64,000 nt of DNA from Amaurobius ferox (Eukaryota; Arthropoda; Arachnida; Araneae; Amaurobiidae): contig OX578152.1 of NCBI GenBank assembly GCA_951213105.1, positions 98,864,568-98,928,567 on the forward strand, read 5' to 3'. The notes below the pieces were generated by a model that worked only from the letters and a program-made list of their open reading frames with translations, was not told the origin of the DNA and searched no databases. Numbering within the stretch: the first letter of the stretch is position 1; every line of letters begins with the position of its first letter. The position numbers and the translations under genes are program-made. Positions 21,341-33,525 of this stretch are shown piece after piece.

Positions 21341-23250
21341 GTGGGGGGTACCTTGGGACATTTTTCAGTTTTTAATTTTTATAAATATTTTTTTATAATT
21401 CTATCTTAACCAAACACATCTACTTCGATTCATTAAATCTTATGCATAAGATAAAAATATAATCCGCTTCAAATGTCTTACATAATATTTTTTTTTCTGA
21501 ACCCCTAGTATCCCAAGGTGCACCACTAGGTGAAGCTCCTTAGGACAGGGCATTCAATGGGTAAGCCAGAATTAGTTGTCAACTTTTCTGCGACAAATTA
21601 TTGCTCAATGCAAATAAGCTAACACAACAGACTCTGAACTTGAGCTGAAACAATTTTATACACCACGCTTATTTTTAACACTTTACAACAAAGTTGAAAA
21701 GTGTTTATGACTTTGTTCTTTCATTCTGTCTGTTTGTCTGTCTGTCCTTTAGCACGATAACTACCGTAAAAATGACTTTATCAAAATGAAATTTTGATAC
21801 GTTGTTCAGACGGTCTGTAGGACCTATGGGAATATAAATGAATAATATCACCCAATTAGTTTTGGATTGAACTCGGGTTGAAAAAATGAAATACATTGAG
21901 TCCTATGGAACCTAATTTTTCAAACATTTTTTAAGCGGATTTAAAATTTACAAATTGCTTCGAAAATTTTAGGTAATATTCAAATTGTTCCATAAAATAT
22001 ATAAAAAAAAATTCAGCGAAATATATTCAGTAGTTTTTTAAATAAAAAATAAAATAATAATAACACCTCTTATATGAAGCGATCACGTGACCATGGTATG
22101 AAAAGATCACGTGACCCACTTCAAAATGATATATGGCATCCATCTTGTCTCAAAATCGTGATTTTTAAAGTTCTTTTTAATTCATATTGAGTGTTGTATC
22201 CGTCCTAAAACCACTTTATTTTTGCATAAATTCTGTGCATCTACATACTGAAACAACGCAATTACAATATATTTGAGTTTAAATGCTCATCCAAATTTGA
22301 TTATTTCTACAACGAAGCCTATTTTTCACCTATGTAAAATGTAAACAGCAAAATATGTAGAATGAGTTGTATTAGAATTGCTGTATATCTTTAACACAAA
22401 ATCATTTAGTCCATGGAGTCTGCGTAGCTGATATGAATCAAAGGCATTGATTTTACAAAGAGAAGGACGATTTTTTTTTTTTTTTTTTTTTTTTTTTCCC
22501 CCGATGAAGTTTTACGCATAGAGTTTAATTACTTGTTATCAATGGTCTTAATTTTTAAATAAAATAAATTATTATAGTATTGTGATGAATGACATGAATG
22601 GGAAATTATTTATGAATGAAATGCTGCTTTTATAGTGAGAGCCAGGCGTGTTATTTTTTCTATGACGTCATTTGAATGAATTTCAGTTGTTTTCGATGAA
22701 GTTTTCAAATATAATAAATTATCGTAGTATTATGATAATTCTAAAATTATTACCGAGGAATGTATCACATTTTAGAGATGTTTAAACCAGGCAATTTATA
22801 TTTCAATGCCGTCATTTGAATGAAGTTCATTTTTTTCGATGAAGGTTTAAATTTTCAAATATAATAAATTAATGTAGTACTGTGATAAGTTTTAAATTAT
22901 TACGGAGGAATGTATTGCCTTTTAGACATGTTTAAGTAAAATTGCATTGAAGTTGAAAAGTGTTTCATAGTCAATGCTTTAAGCATGATTGATCTTTCTT
23001 GTTGTTGGACATACAGTGAACGATATGGAATATGAAATCTTAACATTTTAACACATGAAAAATTTAGAGGCTTGAAAGACTTGAAAGACTTGAAAGAAAT
23101 TAAGAAAGACTTGAATCGAACGCTTACAGCAAATTAAAATCATTACATACAGCAGTCGCTGCAAAAAGCAATTTCATTATGTGTCCCAAGGTGCCCCCCT
23201 ATTACGTGTCCCAAGGTGCCCCCCTATTACGTGTCCCAAGATGCCCCAAC
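21341..23250. mobile_element. Element with inverted ends of TGTCCCAAGGTGCCCC type
   Basis: The left end GTGGGGGGTACCTTGGGACA (21341-21360) is the inverse of the right-end unit TGTCCCAAGGTGCCCCCCTA. The right end has two full and one partial 25-bp tandem copies (23181-23248). An H2 repeat (21677-23001) fills most of the interior. Superfamily unknown. Confidence 0.5.
21677..23001 (+). mobile_element. H2 family repeat, copy 3
   Basis: Full length from AACACTTTACAACAAAG to GATCTTTCTTG. It is preceded by TTTTT and followed by TT, again consistent with insertion between two Ts. It includes a poly-T expansion at 22469-22497. Confidence 0.72.
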
Positions 23251-23664
23251 TGGCCAGATTTTTCTTGAAGGCTTCCATGTTTTTAGATTTAACTCTACAA
23301 TGACTATTTTACATCTAATTTTAAAATCAACATGGCTGATGTTTCTTTGCTATTAGTTTTCTTACATAATAAAAGAATATGTCTGTCTGTCCGTGAATTC
23401 TGTAGCACAAAATGTAATCTGAAATTCACTATTTAAACTTCCGTTATAACAGACTTTGTCCAGTCTCTCTCTCTCTCTCCCCCCCCCCCTCCACTCCAGA
23501 ATTAGTTTTTAGTTATGTTGAAGCACGATTTTGGGCGATTCCCATATTAGTCGGTTTCTTAGCAAATAGAAAATATATATTATCACGGAGTTTTTATCTT
23601 CGATAGAGATCTTTGAACCTATACCGTAGGACAATTTTTTCATATTTATTTATTTATTTTTAAA
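23251..23664. other. Unassigned; CT-rich tract
   Basis: A (TC)n/(C)n stretch at about 23463-23491. Nothing else was recognised. Confidence 0.4.
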
Positions 23665-23666
23665 TA

Positions 23667-24026
23667 CAAAGTAGGATCAAAAAGTTCGGAGACTGTGCTG
23701 ATATCTTTACCGTGACGTAGAGGCACATGTGACGCGAGATGTGAAAAGTAAGGCTTAGTGAAAAGGAAGAAGCTTTTCCAGACAATGCGTGTCAGTGAAC
23801 TGTAGTCGTTCGCGTTCGTCGAAAACAAAAATGGCGTTTGAAGAACAACGTGCGAATATCAATTTCTGCCAGCGTTTGGGAAAATCGCCGATAGAAACAT
23901 TGCACCTGCTGCAGCAAGTGCAATATTCCTGTCGGGCGATTGTGCCTCTACACCACGGTAAAATAATTCCCCTCTCCTCCAATCAGGGTTGGAGATATCA
24001 GCACAGTCTCCGAACTTTTTGATTTG
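23667..24026 (+). mobile_element. 360-bp internally deleted mariner (MITE)
   Basis: The inverted ends contain TCAAAAAGTTCGGAGACTGT and the following GCTGATATCT, with TA on both sides (23665-23666 and 24027-24028). From ATG at 23831 about 28 codons encode MAFEEQRANINFC and LGKSPIETL. This is the start of the N-terminal helix-turn-helix of mariner transposases (HTH_48/Mos1 type), after which the frame runs into the opposite end. The catalytic domain is absent, so it is a deletion derivative. Confidence 0.85.
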
Positions 24027-24039
24027 TATTGTTTTCACA

Positions 24040-24480
24040 AAATATTTTGGATTTCAAAATTTTGATGCCAATATATGTTGTAGGACCTCCTAAACACGGG
24101 CTGACTATTTTCTGAGTGATGTCCATCTGACGTCGATTTTTTGTCTGCACGATAGCTTCCACATATACTAATGGATTTTCATGAAACTTTATATCCAGCT
24201 TTGTTATCGAAAAATCTAGAACTGGATAGAATTTTTTGAAATTCGAGTGAAATCTTCGAAATTTTATATTTTCTTAGGATGGCAAGTTAGGATAAAATTT
24301 GACATGATTATGCATAAAAGAGGTTATTTATAGCTCAATAATCACGAAATTTAACACTTTCGATCATTGCAGCGAAAAACAGCGATGTAATTGTGTTCGT
24401 GATGTTATTACCCCACCCCGCCCCCGATAGAGATATTTTATCAAATTTGGTATCAATCGAAATATTTTTTCAAGCTCTTT
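24040..24480 (+). repeat. Diverged H3-like repeat
   Basis: Partner of 20990-21290 in opposite orientation: ACTAATGGATTTTCATGAAA and TTTGTTATCGAAAAATC are shared. No coding capacity. Confidence 0.45.
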
Positions 24481-24545
24481 GAAACGAAGAGTAACATTAT
24501 ATAATTGTGATTATTTGGATCACCGATACAGATTTTTCAATTTTT

Positions 24546-24682
24546 ACTTTCCTTATTACTTTCCTTATATACATAATGTATAAGGAAAGTATTGTGACGG
24601 GGTCGAAAATTCGAATTCGAGTTTTCGACGGGAGAGCACATTTCAAGCATCCCTGATCACGAATCAAACATTTTTGAAGTGA

Positions 24683-24714
<32 letters not shown>

Positions 24715-26650
24715 GAGACGATAACTGACGAACGAATGGACCGATTCGAATCAAATTTGGTACAAAAATCACAATCCGTAAACACTGGAAGCCTATTGCT
24801 TTTATACGCAATCGAATGTTCAGAACCCCCCCTAAATTTTCGAATGAAATTTTGAAAAAATCGTCAAAAAATCAAAACCACTAATAAAGTTACGCAAATA
24901 GACATTTCTTATGTAATTTTTCATTAGAAAACGATTGACATAAATTTTAGAACGCTAACATGAACCGTTCTCGAGATATTGCACATTAAAAAAAAATATC
25001 AAAAAGTCATATAAAATAGAAAAAAAATCCTATTGAGAAACATGTTCACTTTTCATATGTAATATCATGCGATAAATTGGGTGACATCATTCTCGTGGAT
25101 CTAGCTCGTTCCATTCATGAAAAAAGATACTTTGAGTAATACATTTGTATTTGAACGCCAATAATCATTTATCTGCTGTAAGAATAACTTATTTCTTCGT
25201 CCATAACGCTTGGCGAGATTTTTGGCGACAAAATTGGCGGAATGTCGCCAACTTGGCGACTTTTTGAAATGTTGCCAAATTAACGAAAATCTCGCCAAAT
25301 GGATAAAAATGACGCTAAATCAATGAAAATGACCACTAATTGTCGAAAATTCAATATCTTGGAAAGAATATTAGTATCTACTATAAGAAAAACCTATTTT
25401 TACTTTCCTTATATACATAATGTATAAGGAAAGTATTGTAACGGGGTCGAAAATTCGAATTCGAGTTTTCGACGGGAGAGCACGTTTCAAGCATCCCTGA
25501 TCACGAATCAAACATTTTTGAAGTGATGTCTGTGTGTGTGTGTGTGTGTGTGTCAGTGGGTCTGTGGAGACGATAACTGACGAACGAATGGACAGATTAG
25601 AACCAAATTTGGTACAAAAATCACAATCTGTAAACACTGGAAGCCTATTGTTTTTATACGCAATCGAATGTTCAGAACCCCCCTAAATTTTCGAATGAAA
25701 TTTTGAAAAAATCGTCAAAAAATCAAAACCAATAATAAATTTACGTAAATAGACATTTCTTATGTAATTTTTCATTAGAAAACGATTGACATAAATTTTA
25801 GAACGCTAACATGAACCGTTCTCGAGATATTGCACATTTTTCAAAAAAATTATCAAAAAGTCATATAAAATAGAAAAAAAAAATTCCTATTGAGAAACAT
25901 GTTCACTTTTCATATATAATATCATGCGATAAATTGGGTGACATCATTCTCGCGGATCTAGCTCGTTCCATTCATGAAAAAAGATACTTTGAGTAATACT
26001 TTTGCATTTGAACGCCAATTTATCTGCTGTAAGAATAACTTATTTCTTCGTCCATAACCCTTGGCGAAATTTTGGCTACGAAATTGGCGGAATGTCGCCA
26101 ACTTGGCGACTTTTTGAAATGTTGCCAAATTAACGAAAATCTCGCCAAATGGATAAAAATGACGCTAAATCAATGAAAATGACGACTAATTGCTGAAAAT
26201 TCAATATTTAATAAGTTATATAATATATAAATATATAATAATAGCTATATAATATATGTCGAAAATTCAATATCTAATAAGTTATATATATATATATATA
26301 TAACTTATTTCTTCGTCCATAACGCTTGGCGAGATTTTGGCGACGAAATTGGCGGAATATCGCCAACTTGGCGACTTTTTGAAATGTTGCCAAATTAACG
26401 AAAATCTCGCCAAATGGATAAAAATGACGATAAATCAATGAAAATGACGACTAATTGTTGAAAATTCAATATCTTGGAAAGTATATTAGTATCTACTAGA
26501 AGAAAAACCTATTTATTTTACTGTAAAAGTAGTAAATTCATTTCATTATATAAGGAAAGTCATGTGTTGCCCACATCAGATTTTTTTTACTGTAAAAGTA
26601 GTAAATTCATTATATTATATAAGGAAGGTCATGTGTTGCCCACATCAGAT
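24546..26650 (+). mobile_element. H1 family repeat, copy 2, split by copy 3
   Basis: The 5' part is 24546-25401 (with a tandem duplicated 5' tip at 24546/24558) and the 3' tip is about 26588-26650, ending CACATCAGA. The two parts join in a T run that is continuous in copy 1 (about 961-975 on the opposite strand). An insertion of copy 3 between two Ts is therefore the simplest reading. Confidence 0.7.
25402..26580 (+). mobile_element. H1 family repeat, copy 3, nested in copy 2
   Basis: It runs from ACTTTCCTTATATACATAAT to CACATCAGA. An internal segment of about 180 bp (about 26035-26215) is repeated at about 26301-26478, separated by AT-rich sequence. Otherwise it is collinear with copies 1 and 4. 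Confidence 0.72.
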
Positions 26651-26659
26651 TTTTTTTTT

Positions 26660-27339
26660 CTTGCAATATTTACACACACCCACACACAAATAAAAAGCTA
26701 CTTAAAAAATAATTCTGGTATGAGAAGTCGTGTTAATCCACACTGTCGATAATTTACATAATGTATCAGCACATAAAATGCCACTTCCGTATATGATTTC
26801 CTTCTTGAGCCATCGTTTCCACACATCAGAGATATACACACATGCACTGCACGTACGTATTTCCAAAAGTGTTCAGGTCTTAAAAATCGTGCTTTCTCTT
26901 CAAAATACCGAATTCGAAAATTTTCATTAAAACAAAACTTCCTTTCTTTAAAAGTTTTTAAAATTTATGCAGTTTAGTTAGCGGGCACCGCTGTTTTATA
27001 AATAGAAATAATGGAGAATATGCATCATTTTCTTGTTATCCGCTTATTAAATCGCTCAACAGCTGTTTATGCTTTCGAGGAGTCACACTTACATAAGATA
27101 ATGGTCTTAGAGAAGAGAATAATTGCCTTGACTTTTAAAATTTACTGCCATGACCTAGTTTGGTGGGTTGTCTGCTATCGATTTTAGGTGCTATGACATT
27201 TAGGTTAGATTTTAAGGGATTATTATATGACTTTGGAGTATTTGGAGTTATCATTTCTTTCTTTTTTCTTTTAGAATGGAGCTTGTGTATCGTCGTTGAT
27301 CTTAATATTCTGTGTGGGGAATTGCTTTGATTTTGCTAT
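26660..27339. other. Unassigned, possible eroded H-type fragment
   Basis: TACCGAATTCGAAAATTTTC at about 26905 recalls the H3 start, but no complete element can be drawn. Confidence 0.35.
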
Positions 27340-27960
27340 TACTTTCCTTACAATACAGGGTATGGATAAATTATAGGAATTGTGTTGAAAATCACAACTC
27401 GAGTTTTCTTCGAGTCTAGATCCCGAAAAAACTATTTTTAGCATGACGTATGTATCTGCCTGTCTGTGCAATCTATGTATCCACTCTAGCGAAAAACTGA
27501 TTGACCAAATTTCACAAAATTTGGTAGATAAATTACCTATGGGATACTCTGGTGCTGAGTAGATTTTGGTATGATTAAAAAAGAAAGAACCTGTCTTTTT
27601 TTGCAAAATGGCCCGCAAAAATTATCAAAGTCTAAAATAAGAACTGTGTATGCTCAAATGTATCAATTAAGTGCTTATTTTATACGTGATGCTAAACGAC
27701 GAAACGAATAAGACCAACACCATAACTACAGTGCCTAGATGTACCATAACTCTATAGGATTAGAGGAACGTTTACAGCATCATTAGAGGATTAGAGCATT
27801 ATTAGAGGCACGTTTACAATAATAAATATGTTTACTATTATAAAATAAATAAATTATTGGCAAGTACTCTTAACCGGAATTAAATGGACATAATTGTTTA
27901 AGAGTTATTAAGAGCCGTTCACGAGATATTAGAGAATTTTCTTTTCCACAGGGAGTTCTA
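27340..27960 (+). mobile_element. H3 family repeat, 5' part
   Basis: ACTTTCCTTACAATACAGG, ATCACAACTCGAGTTTTC, CTGCCTGTCTGTG, ACCAAATTTCACAAAATTTG and CGTTCACGAGATATT appear in H3 order. The 3' hairpin end was not found. Confidence 0.55.
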
Positions 27961-28421
27961 TACCTCTCGAAACAATCAAGCTATTTCCGTAAAATTTTGT
28001 ATGATTATTTCAATCGGTAATAGCAAAAATCCTATTGATTTTCAGCGAGATCCAGTTATAAGAAAACTCCAAATTGTGCGGAAGCTTAGTCAGGATTTCG
28101 GTTTGTTTTCCAATATAGGCCCATGGATACCTACCTAATGTATTTTTTCTCATTAATATGAAATGTCACCCCCCCCCCCCCCCCACTTCCCTGCCTACTT
28201 CTATGAATTCGTGTAATGTCTTCCCGCAATATCAAAATTTATTAATTTGGGTTAAGTTTTGAAAGGAAAAGTTTTGTACTAATCGGATTTTTTTTCTTTC
28301 TGATATTGATTGTTATAAGTTGATCTAACTAATTTATGGAATATAAATGTATAAATAACTCGAGTGAAATTTCGCACTCAAAATATTGTCTTTTGCTGAC
28401 ATGCATTTAGCAATCGCTTTT

Positions 28422-28820
28422 ATTACTTTCCCCGCAATACGAAGTAATGTATAGCGCAGTGTTGAAATGGGGTCGGAACTATATGTTTCACGCACTCTAG
28501 AATACGAATCCCCCATTTTTAGTGCGATACAATGCGTTCGCGCAGCGTATTCATTCAGCTCAAAAACTTTTCGACAAAATTTGATGGATGCTGATTAAAT
28601 TTTGGTATTACTAAAAAATTTAGAATCCCCCCCCCCCCCCCCACCGTTTTTGTGAAATGGCCAGCAAAAATTTTCAAAATCTGTAATAAAAAACAAAATA
28701 TGGTTAAATGTATTAATTTAAATGCTTGTGTCATACGTAATTTTTGACGACGAAACAGAAAATATGAGAAATCCCCATTTCTCTAGCTAGGATAAACCCT
28801 TCTTGAGATATTTATTTATT
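28422..28820 (+). mobile_element. H3 family repeat, diverged 5' part
   Basis: ACTTTCCCCGCAATACG, GGGGTCGGAAC, GACAAAATTTGATGGATGCT and CTTCTTGAGATATTTATTTA follow H3 order. A C run at 28625-28641 interrupts it and the tail is lost in a (TTTA)n stretch. Confidence 0.5.
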
Positions 28821-28935
28821 TATTTATTTATTTTGGCAATTTTTGCAAGTTGGCTACATTATTTCACAATGCAACAAGTCTCCAGATGGGGGGGAAAATA
28901 ATTCAAATCTGCTAATTGAATATAAGTTTAAAAAA

Positions 28936-29703
28936 TCTGATGTGGGCAGCAGATGACTTTCCTTATATAATGCAATGAATTTACTACTTTTACAGCAAAA
29001 AAATAGCTTATTCTTATAGTAGATACTTATATTCTTTCCAAGATATTGAATTTTTGTTAATTAGTCGTCATTTTCATCGATTTAGCGTAATTTTTATCCA
29101 TTTGGCGAGATTTTCATTAATATGGCAACATTTAAAAAAGTCGCCAAGTTGGCGACATTCCGCCAAATTCGTCGCCAAAATCTCACCAAGCGTTATGGAC
29201 GAAGAAATAAGTTATTCTTATAGCAGATAAATGACTATTGGCGTTCAAATACAAATGTATTACTCACAGTATCTTTTCCTATGAATGGAACGAGCTAGAT
29301 CCACAACAATGATGTCACCGAATTTATCGCATGATATTGTATATGAAAAGTGAACATGTTTCTCAACAGTTATTGTATTTTTTTTAATTTATGGGATTTT
29401 TTTATAAATTTATTTGAAAAATGTACAATATCTCGAGAACGGTTCATGCTAACGTTCTAAAGTTTATGTCAATTGTTTTCTAAAGAAAAATTACATAACA
29501 AATGTCTATTTGAGTAACTTTATTAAAGGTTTTGATTTTTTGATGTTTTTTTCAAAATTTCACTCGAAAATTTAGGGGGTTCTGAACATTCGATTGCGTT
29601 TAAAAACAATAGGCTTCCAGTATTCACGGATTGTGATTTTTGTACCAAATTTCATTCGAATTGCTCCATTCGTTCGTGCGATATCGTCTCTACAGACTCA
29701 CTG

Positions 29704-29734
<31 letters not shown>

Positions 29735-29859
29735 TCACCTCAAAAATGTTTGATTCGTGATCAGGGATGCTTGAAACGTGCTCTCCCGTCGAAAACTCGA
29801 ATTTGAATTTTCGTCCCCATTACAATACTTTCCTTATACATTATGTATATAAGGAAAGT
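28936..29859 (-). mobile_element. H1 family repeat, copy 4
   Basis: Collinear with copy 1 on the same strand, from TCTGATGTGGGCAGCAGATG to TATATAAGGAAAGT. It includes the TTGGCGA block, CTCGAGAACGGTTCATGCTA and a (CA)n tract at 29704-29730. Confidence 0.72.
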
Positions 29860-29929
29860 AATAAGTACCCGTAACATTTTGAGCAATTTAATAAATTATG
29901 AAGGTAGTGAAAAAAAAGGAATTTGGACC

Positions 29930-29965
29930 TAGTAGGGAAAGTCATGTACTACCCACATCAGATTT
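29930..29965 (+). repeat. Solo H1/H3 3' terminus
   Basis: GGAAAGTCATGTACTACCCA followed by CATCAGATTT is the hairpin terminus common to H1 and H3, without the rest of an element. Confidence 0.5.
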
Positions 29966-30343
29966 ATTCTATTGGGCTCTATAAACATAATTTTTTAATT
30001 TAACCACCTGCTCTTGAAACATCTCTTCTCGATTAATAAAGTGTACAAATTAAGTAAAATGTATCGACTACTTATTTCGTGCTTTTGGACTCTTGCCCGT
30101 TCTATTTTTAAATGTTTCATTTTCGTAATTTGTATGGATTTGGTATGTCTTTAGCGATACTGTGAGAATATTTCGTCATTTAGTTAATTACAATTACTTT
30201 AAATTTTATTTTTTCAGAAATCGAAATCTTTATTTTTACAAACTTACTTTCTTATATTACCAAACAGAGGAGGTATTGTTTCTCATGAAAAGTTTCATAT
30301 TTGAGATTTCGACAGATGAACACGGTTTATGACAATAAATAAT

Positions 30344-30486
30344 TTGGCATCACGTCTGATGTTAAAATAGCAAAATTAAACACACATCCATAACAGAAGG
30401 TCTTTATTTCACTTCCTTAAGACGTACAAAAGTTTAAAACAAGCCATAGCGCTTTCGAGCATAAGTATGCTCTTCATCAGTGGTTA
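30344..30486 (-). repeat. Penelope-like terminus with hammerhead-like core
   Basis: On the minus strand CTGATGA, an extra A, the perfect helix GAGCAT/ATGCTC with ACTT loop, and GAAAGCGCTATGGC are followed by CGTCTTAAGGAAGTGAAATA. It is the reverse of 237-395 and extends that homology to AACATCAGACGTGATGCCAA. One helix base pair differs from the copy at 251-266 (A-U here, G-U there), so pairing is retained. Confidence 0.55.
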
Positions 30487-31360
30487 CACAGAAATAAAGT
30501 TTGAATCGTTCATATATAGACCAGATATAGCGACAAAATTTGCATAAATACAATCCACAAATGAATCTACGTCTAGACAAGGATAAACCGTAAACAATTT
30601 TTCAACAATTTTAACAACAAAAGAACAGCATATTAAATTACAATTTAATTAAAAAAAAATAAATAAAAAAGGGGTGGGTGGGTGGCAATCAAGCATAATC
30701 CCCCTCCCCTTTTTTTTTTCGATTTCTGTCATTTACAAGTGAACCCTGTGATGTTACAAGTGAACCCTAAATAATTATTTGGAAATTATTCTATAATGTC
30801 AAACTACATAAAAAAAAGAAAAAAAAATCAGTGTCACATTCCTACGCAAGTTATTCTCGTCTGTAGTACATTCATTCAACACCCACTGCAAAATCCGCAT
30901 TGCAATTGGTTTAACGATAGCAATCAACAACCGTAGACGCACAAATACGTCATCGTTGCTGGCTCATTTGTCTATGCATCCAGTTGAATGAGACCTTTCG
31001 ATAACATCTGATGAATTTGTCACTGACTATCTTGCTTGTAATATTTTGGCAGATTGCGATTTTGCGAAATCAGATTCTGTTTTCTTTAAATTAACCTGCA
31101 AGTGAATAAATAGCATAGAACTTAATTCATTCCAATATAGTATAAACTCAGATAGGTGTCTCTACACTATATAGTATGAGAAAGTATCGCTTTCTGAGAA
31201 AATTTACTCATTTGGGATTTTCTTTGAAATACTTGTGTTACAATAATTTAAAGGAATTGCATGGCCTTAGTCATGCAGATGGTAGTGTAGTTGGATGGAA
31301 TCCAGAAAGCCCAGATGCGATTTCTGATTTCGGCTAACTTAGTTTATGATGTGAAAAAAA
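30487..31360. other. Unassigned sequence
   Basis: A-rich and T-rich runs near 30650-30720. No gene was recognised. Confidence 0.4.
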
Positions 31361-31417
31361 TCTGATGTGGGCAGCACATGAATTTCCCTGCAGACTCATA
31401 TTCACGTTCTCTTTATT

Positions 31418-31530
31418 AACACTTTACAGCAAAGTTGAAAAGTGTTTATGACTTTGTTCATTCTGTCTGTCTGCCTGTCTCTCCGTTAGCACGATAACTG
31501 CCGTAAAAATGACTTTATCAAAATGAAATT
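31418..31530 (+). mobile_element. H2 5' end fragment in tandem with copy 4
   Basis: The first 113 bp of H2 (AACACTTTACAGCAAAG to AAAATGAAATT) stop where a second, complete H2 begins after a TTT. Tandem 5' ends are compatible with rolling-circle transposition or with one H2 landing in another. Confidence 0.7.
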
Positions 31531-31533
31531 TTT

Positions 31534-32840
31534 AACACTTTACAATAAAGTTGAAAAGTGTTTATGACTTTGTTCATTCTGTCTGTCTATCTGTCTGTCC
31601 GTTAGCACGATAACTGACGTAAAAATGACTATCAAAATGAAATGATGTTGTTCAGACTGTCTGTGGGACCTATGAGAATATAAATGAATAATATCACCCA
31701 ATTAGTTTTGGATTGAACCCGGGTTGAAAAAATGAAATACATTGAACCCTATGGGACCTAATTTTTCAAACATTTTTTAAGCGGATTTAAAATTCACAAA
31801 TTGCTTCGAAAGTTTTAGGAAATATTTAAATTATCCCATAAAATATATAAAAGAAATTTCAGCAAAATATATTCAGTAGTTTTTTAAATAAAAATTAAAA
31901 TAATAATTACATCTTTTATATGAAACGATCACGTGACCATTATATGAAGAGATCACGTGACCCACTTCAAAATAAAATATGGCATCCATCGTGTGTCAAA
32001 ATTGTGATTTTTTAAGTTCTTTTTAATTCATATTTAGTGTTGTATCCGTTCTAAAACCGCTTTATTTTTGCTTAAATTCTGTGCATCTACCTACTGAAAC
32101 AACGCAATTACAATATATTTGAATTTAAATGATCATCCAACTTCAATTATTTCTACAACGAAGCTTAATTTTCACTTATGGAAAATGTAAACAGCAAAAT
32201 ATGTAGAATGAGTTGTATAAGAATAACTGCATTTCTTTAACGCTTAAATTATTCTTAAATTATTTAACTCGTAGAGTCTGCAATATAGCTGATATGAATG
32301 AAATATTCATTAATTTTACAGAGAGAAGGACGATTTTTTCGATGAAGTTTTAAGCATAGAGTTTAATTACTTGTACCTCCATGGTCTTAAGTTTTTAAAT
32401 AAAATAAATTATTATAGTATTGTGATGAATAAAATGAATGGAAAAATGTTTATGAATAAAATGCTGATTTTATAGAGAGAGCCTGGCGTGTTATATTTCG
32501 ATGACGTCATTTGAATAAATTTAATTTGTTTTCGATGAAGTTTTCAAATATAATAAATTATTGTAGTATTATGATAATTTTAAAAATATTACCGAGGAAT
32601 ATATTGCATTTTAGAAATGTTTAAACCAAGCAATTAATATTTCAATGCCGTCATTGGAATGAAGTTAATTTTTTTCGGTGAAGTTTTAAGTTTTCAAATA
32701 TAATAAATTAATGTAGTATTGTGATAATTTTAAAAATATTACCGAGAAATGTATCGCATTTTAGAGATGTTTAAATAAAATTGCATTGAAGTTGGAAAGT
32801 GTTTCATAATCAATGCTTTATACATGATTGATCTTTCTTG
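31534..32840 (+). mobile_element. H2 family repeat, copy 4, inserted in H3
   Basis: Full length from AACACTTTACAATAAAG to ATCTTTCTTG, lying between the two halves of an H3 repeat. Comparison with the empty site at 13582-14322 shows no duplication larger than one or two T residues. Confidence 0.75.
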
Positions 32841-33240
32841 TTTCTTTAATAATTCATTAAATTGAGTTTAATTGCACAAAATGACACCCATAATTACTTT
32901 AACTTACACTGAATTTGCATTTTTAATTCAATTTTCATTTTCATTTAGTAACGACTTATTTTCGAAGGTGGCGTAGCGAAAATGCGAAAAAAATAAAATA
33001 TCTCTAGAACGACTACTCCTAGAGTAATGAGATTGGTCTTATTCTTTTTGTAGTCAAAAATTACGTATAAAATAATCATTTAATTGATATATTAGAGCAT
33101 ACGTAGTCATTTATCTTTAGATTTAACGATTTTTGCGAGCCATTTCGAAAAAAAAAAATGCAGTTTTTTATTTTTTTCAGAATCGTACCGAAATCTGATC
33201 AGCATCAGGAAAACCTACAAGTGATTTATTTTTACTAAAT

Positions 33241-33509
33241 TTTTTTTATTATATTTAGTATTTTTTCTATGGAAGAAGGGTGGGGTGGGGGGGTACATAT
33301 ACAGTGTTAGATTTCTTTTGCGGTGTAATCCAGTGACAAATCAATTTAATTAAAATTGTTTAACCTATAGGGGGTAAAATTCCCAATCCCCAGGAAATAG
33401 GGGCACGCGTGCAGCATCAGTATCTCAAAAGAGGTAAGCGAATGTATATAGTTTGGGAATATTACACTTTAGACCAAAATATATCTTCAAGCCTGACTTC
33501 TTAATTCTA
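33241..33509. other. Unassigned sequence
   Basis: No recognisable feature before the SINE target duplication. Confidence 0.35.
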
Positions 33510-33525
33510 GATGTGCTTCGTGTTG

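Larger units (their letters stand above)
31361..33240 (-). mobile_element. H3 family repeat split by H2
   Basis: Its 3' terminus (plus-strand TCTGATGTGGGCAGCACATG) and the next about 50 bp end at 31417 in CTCTTTATT. The H3 sequence resumes at 32841 with TTTCTTTAATAATTC. The uninterrupted form is seen in the copy at 13582-14322. GGTGGCGTAGCGAAAATGCG and ATCTCTAGAACGACTACTCC follow. The 5' part is eroded. Confidence 0.68.
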
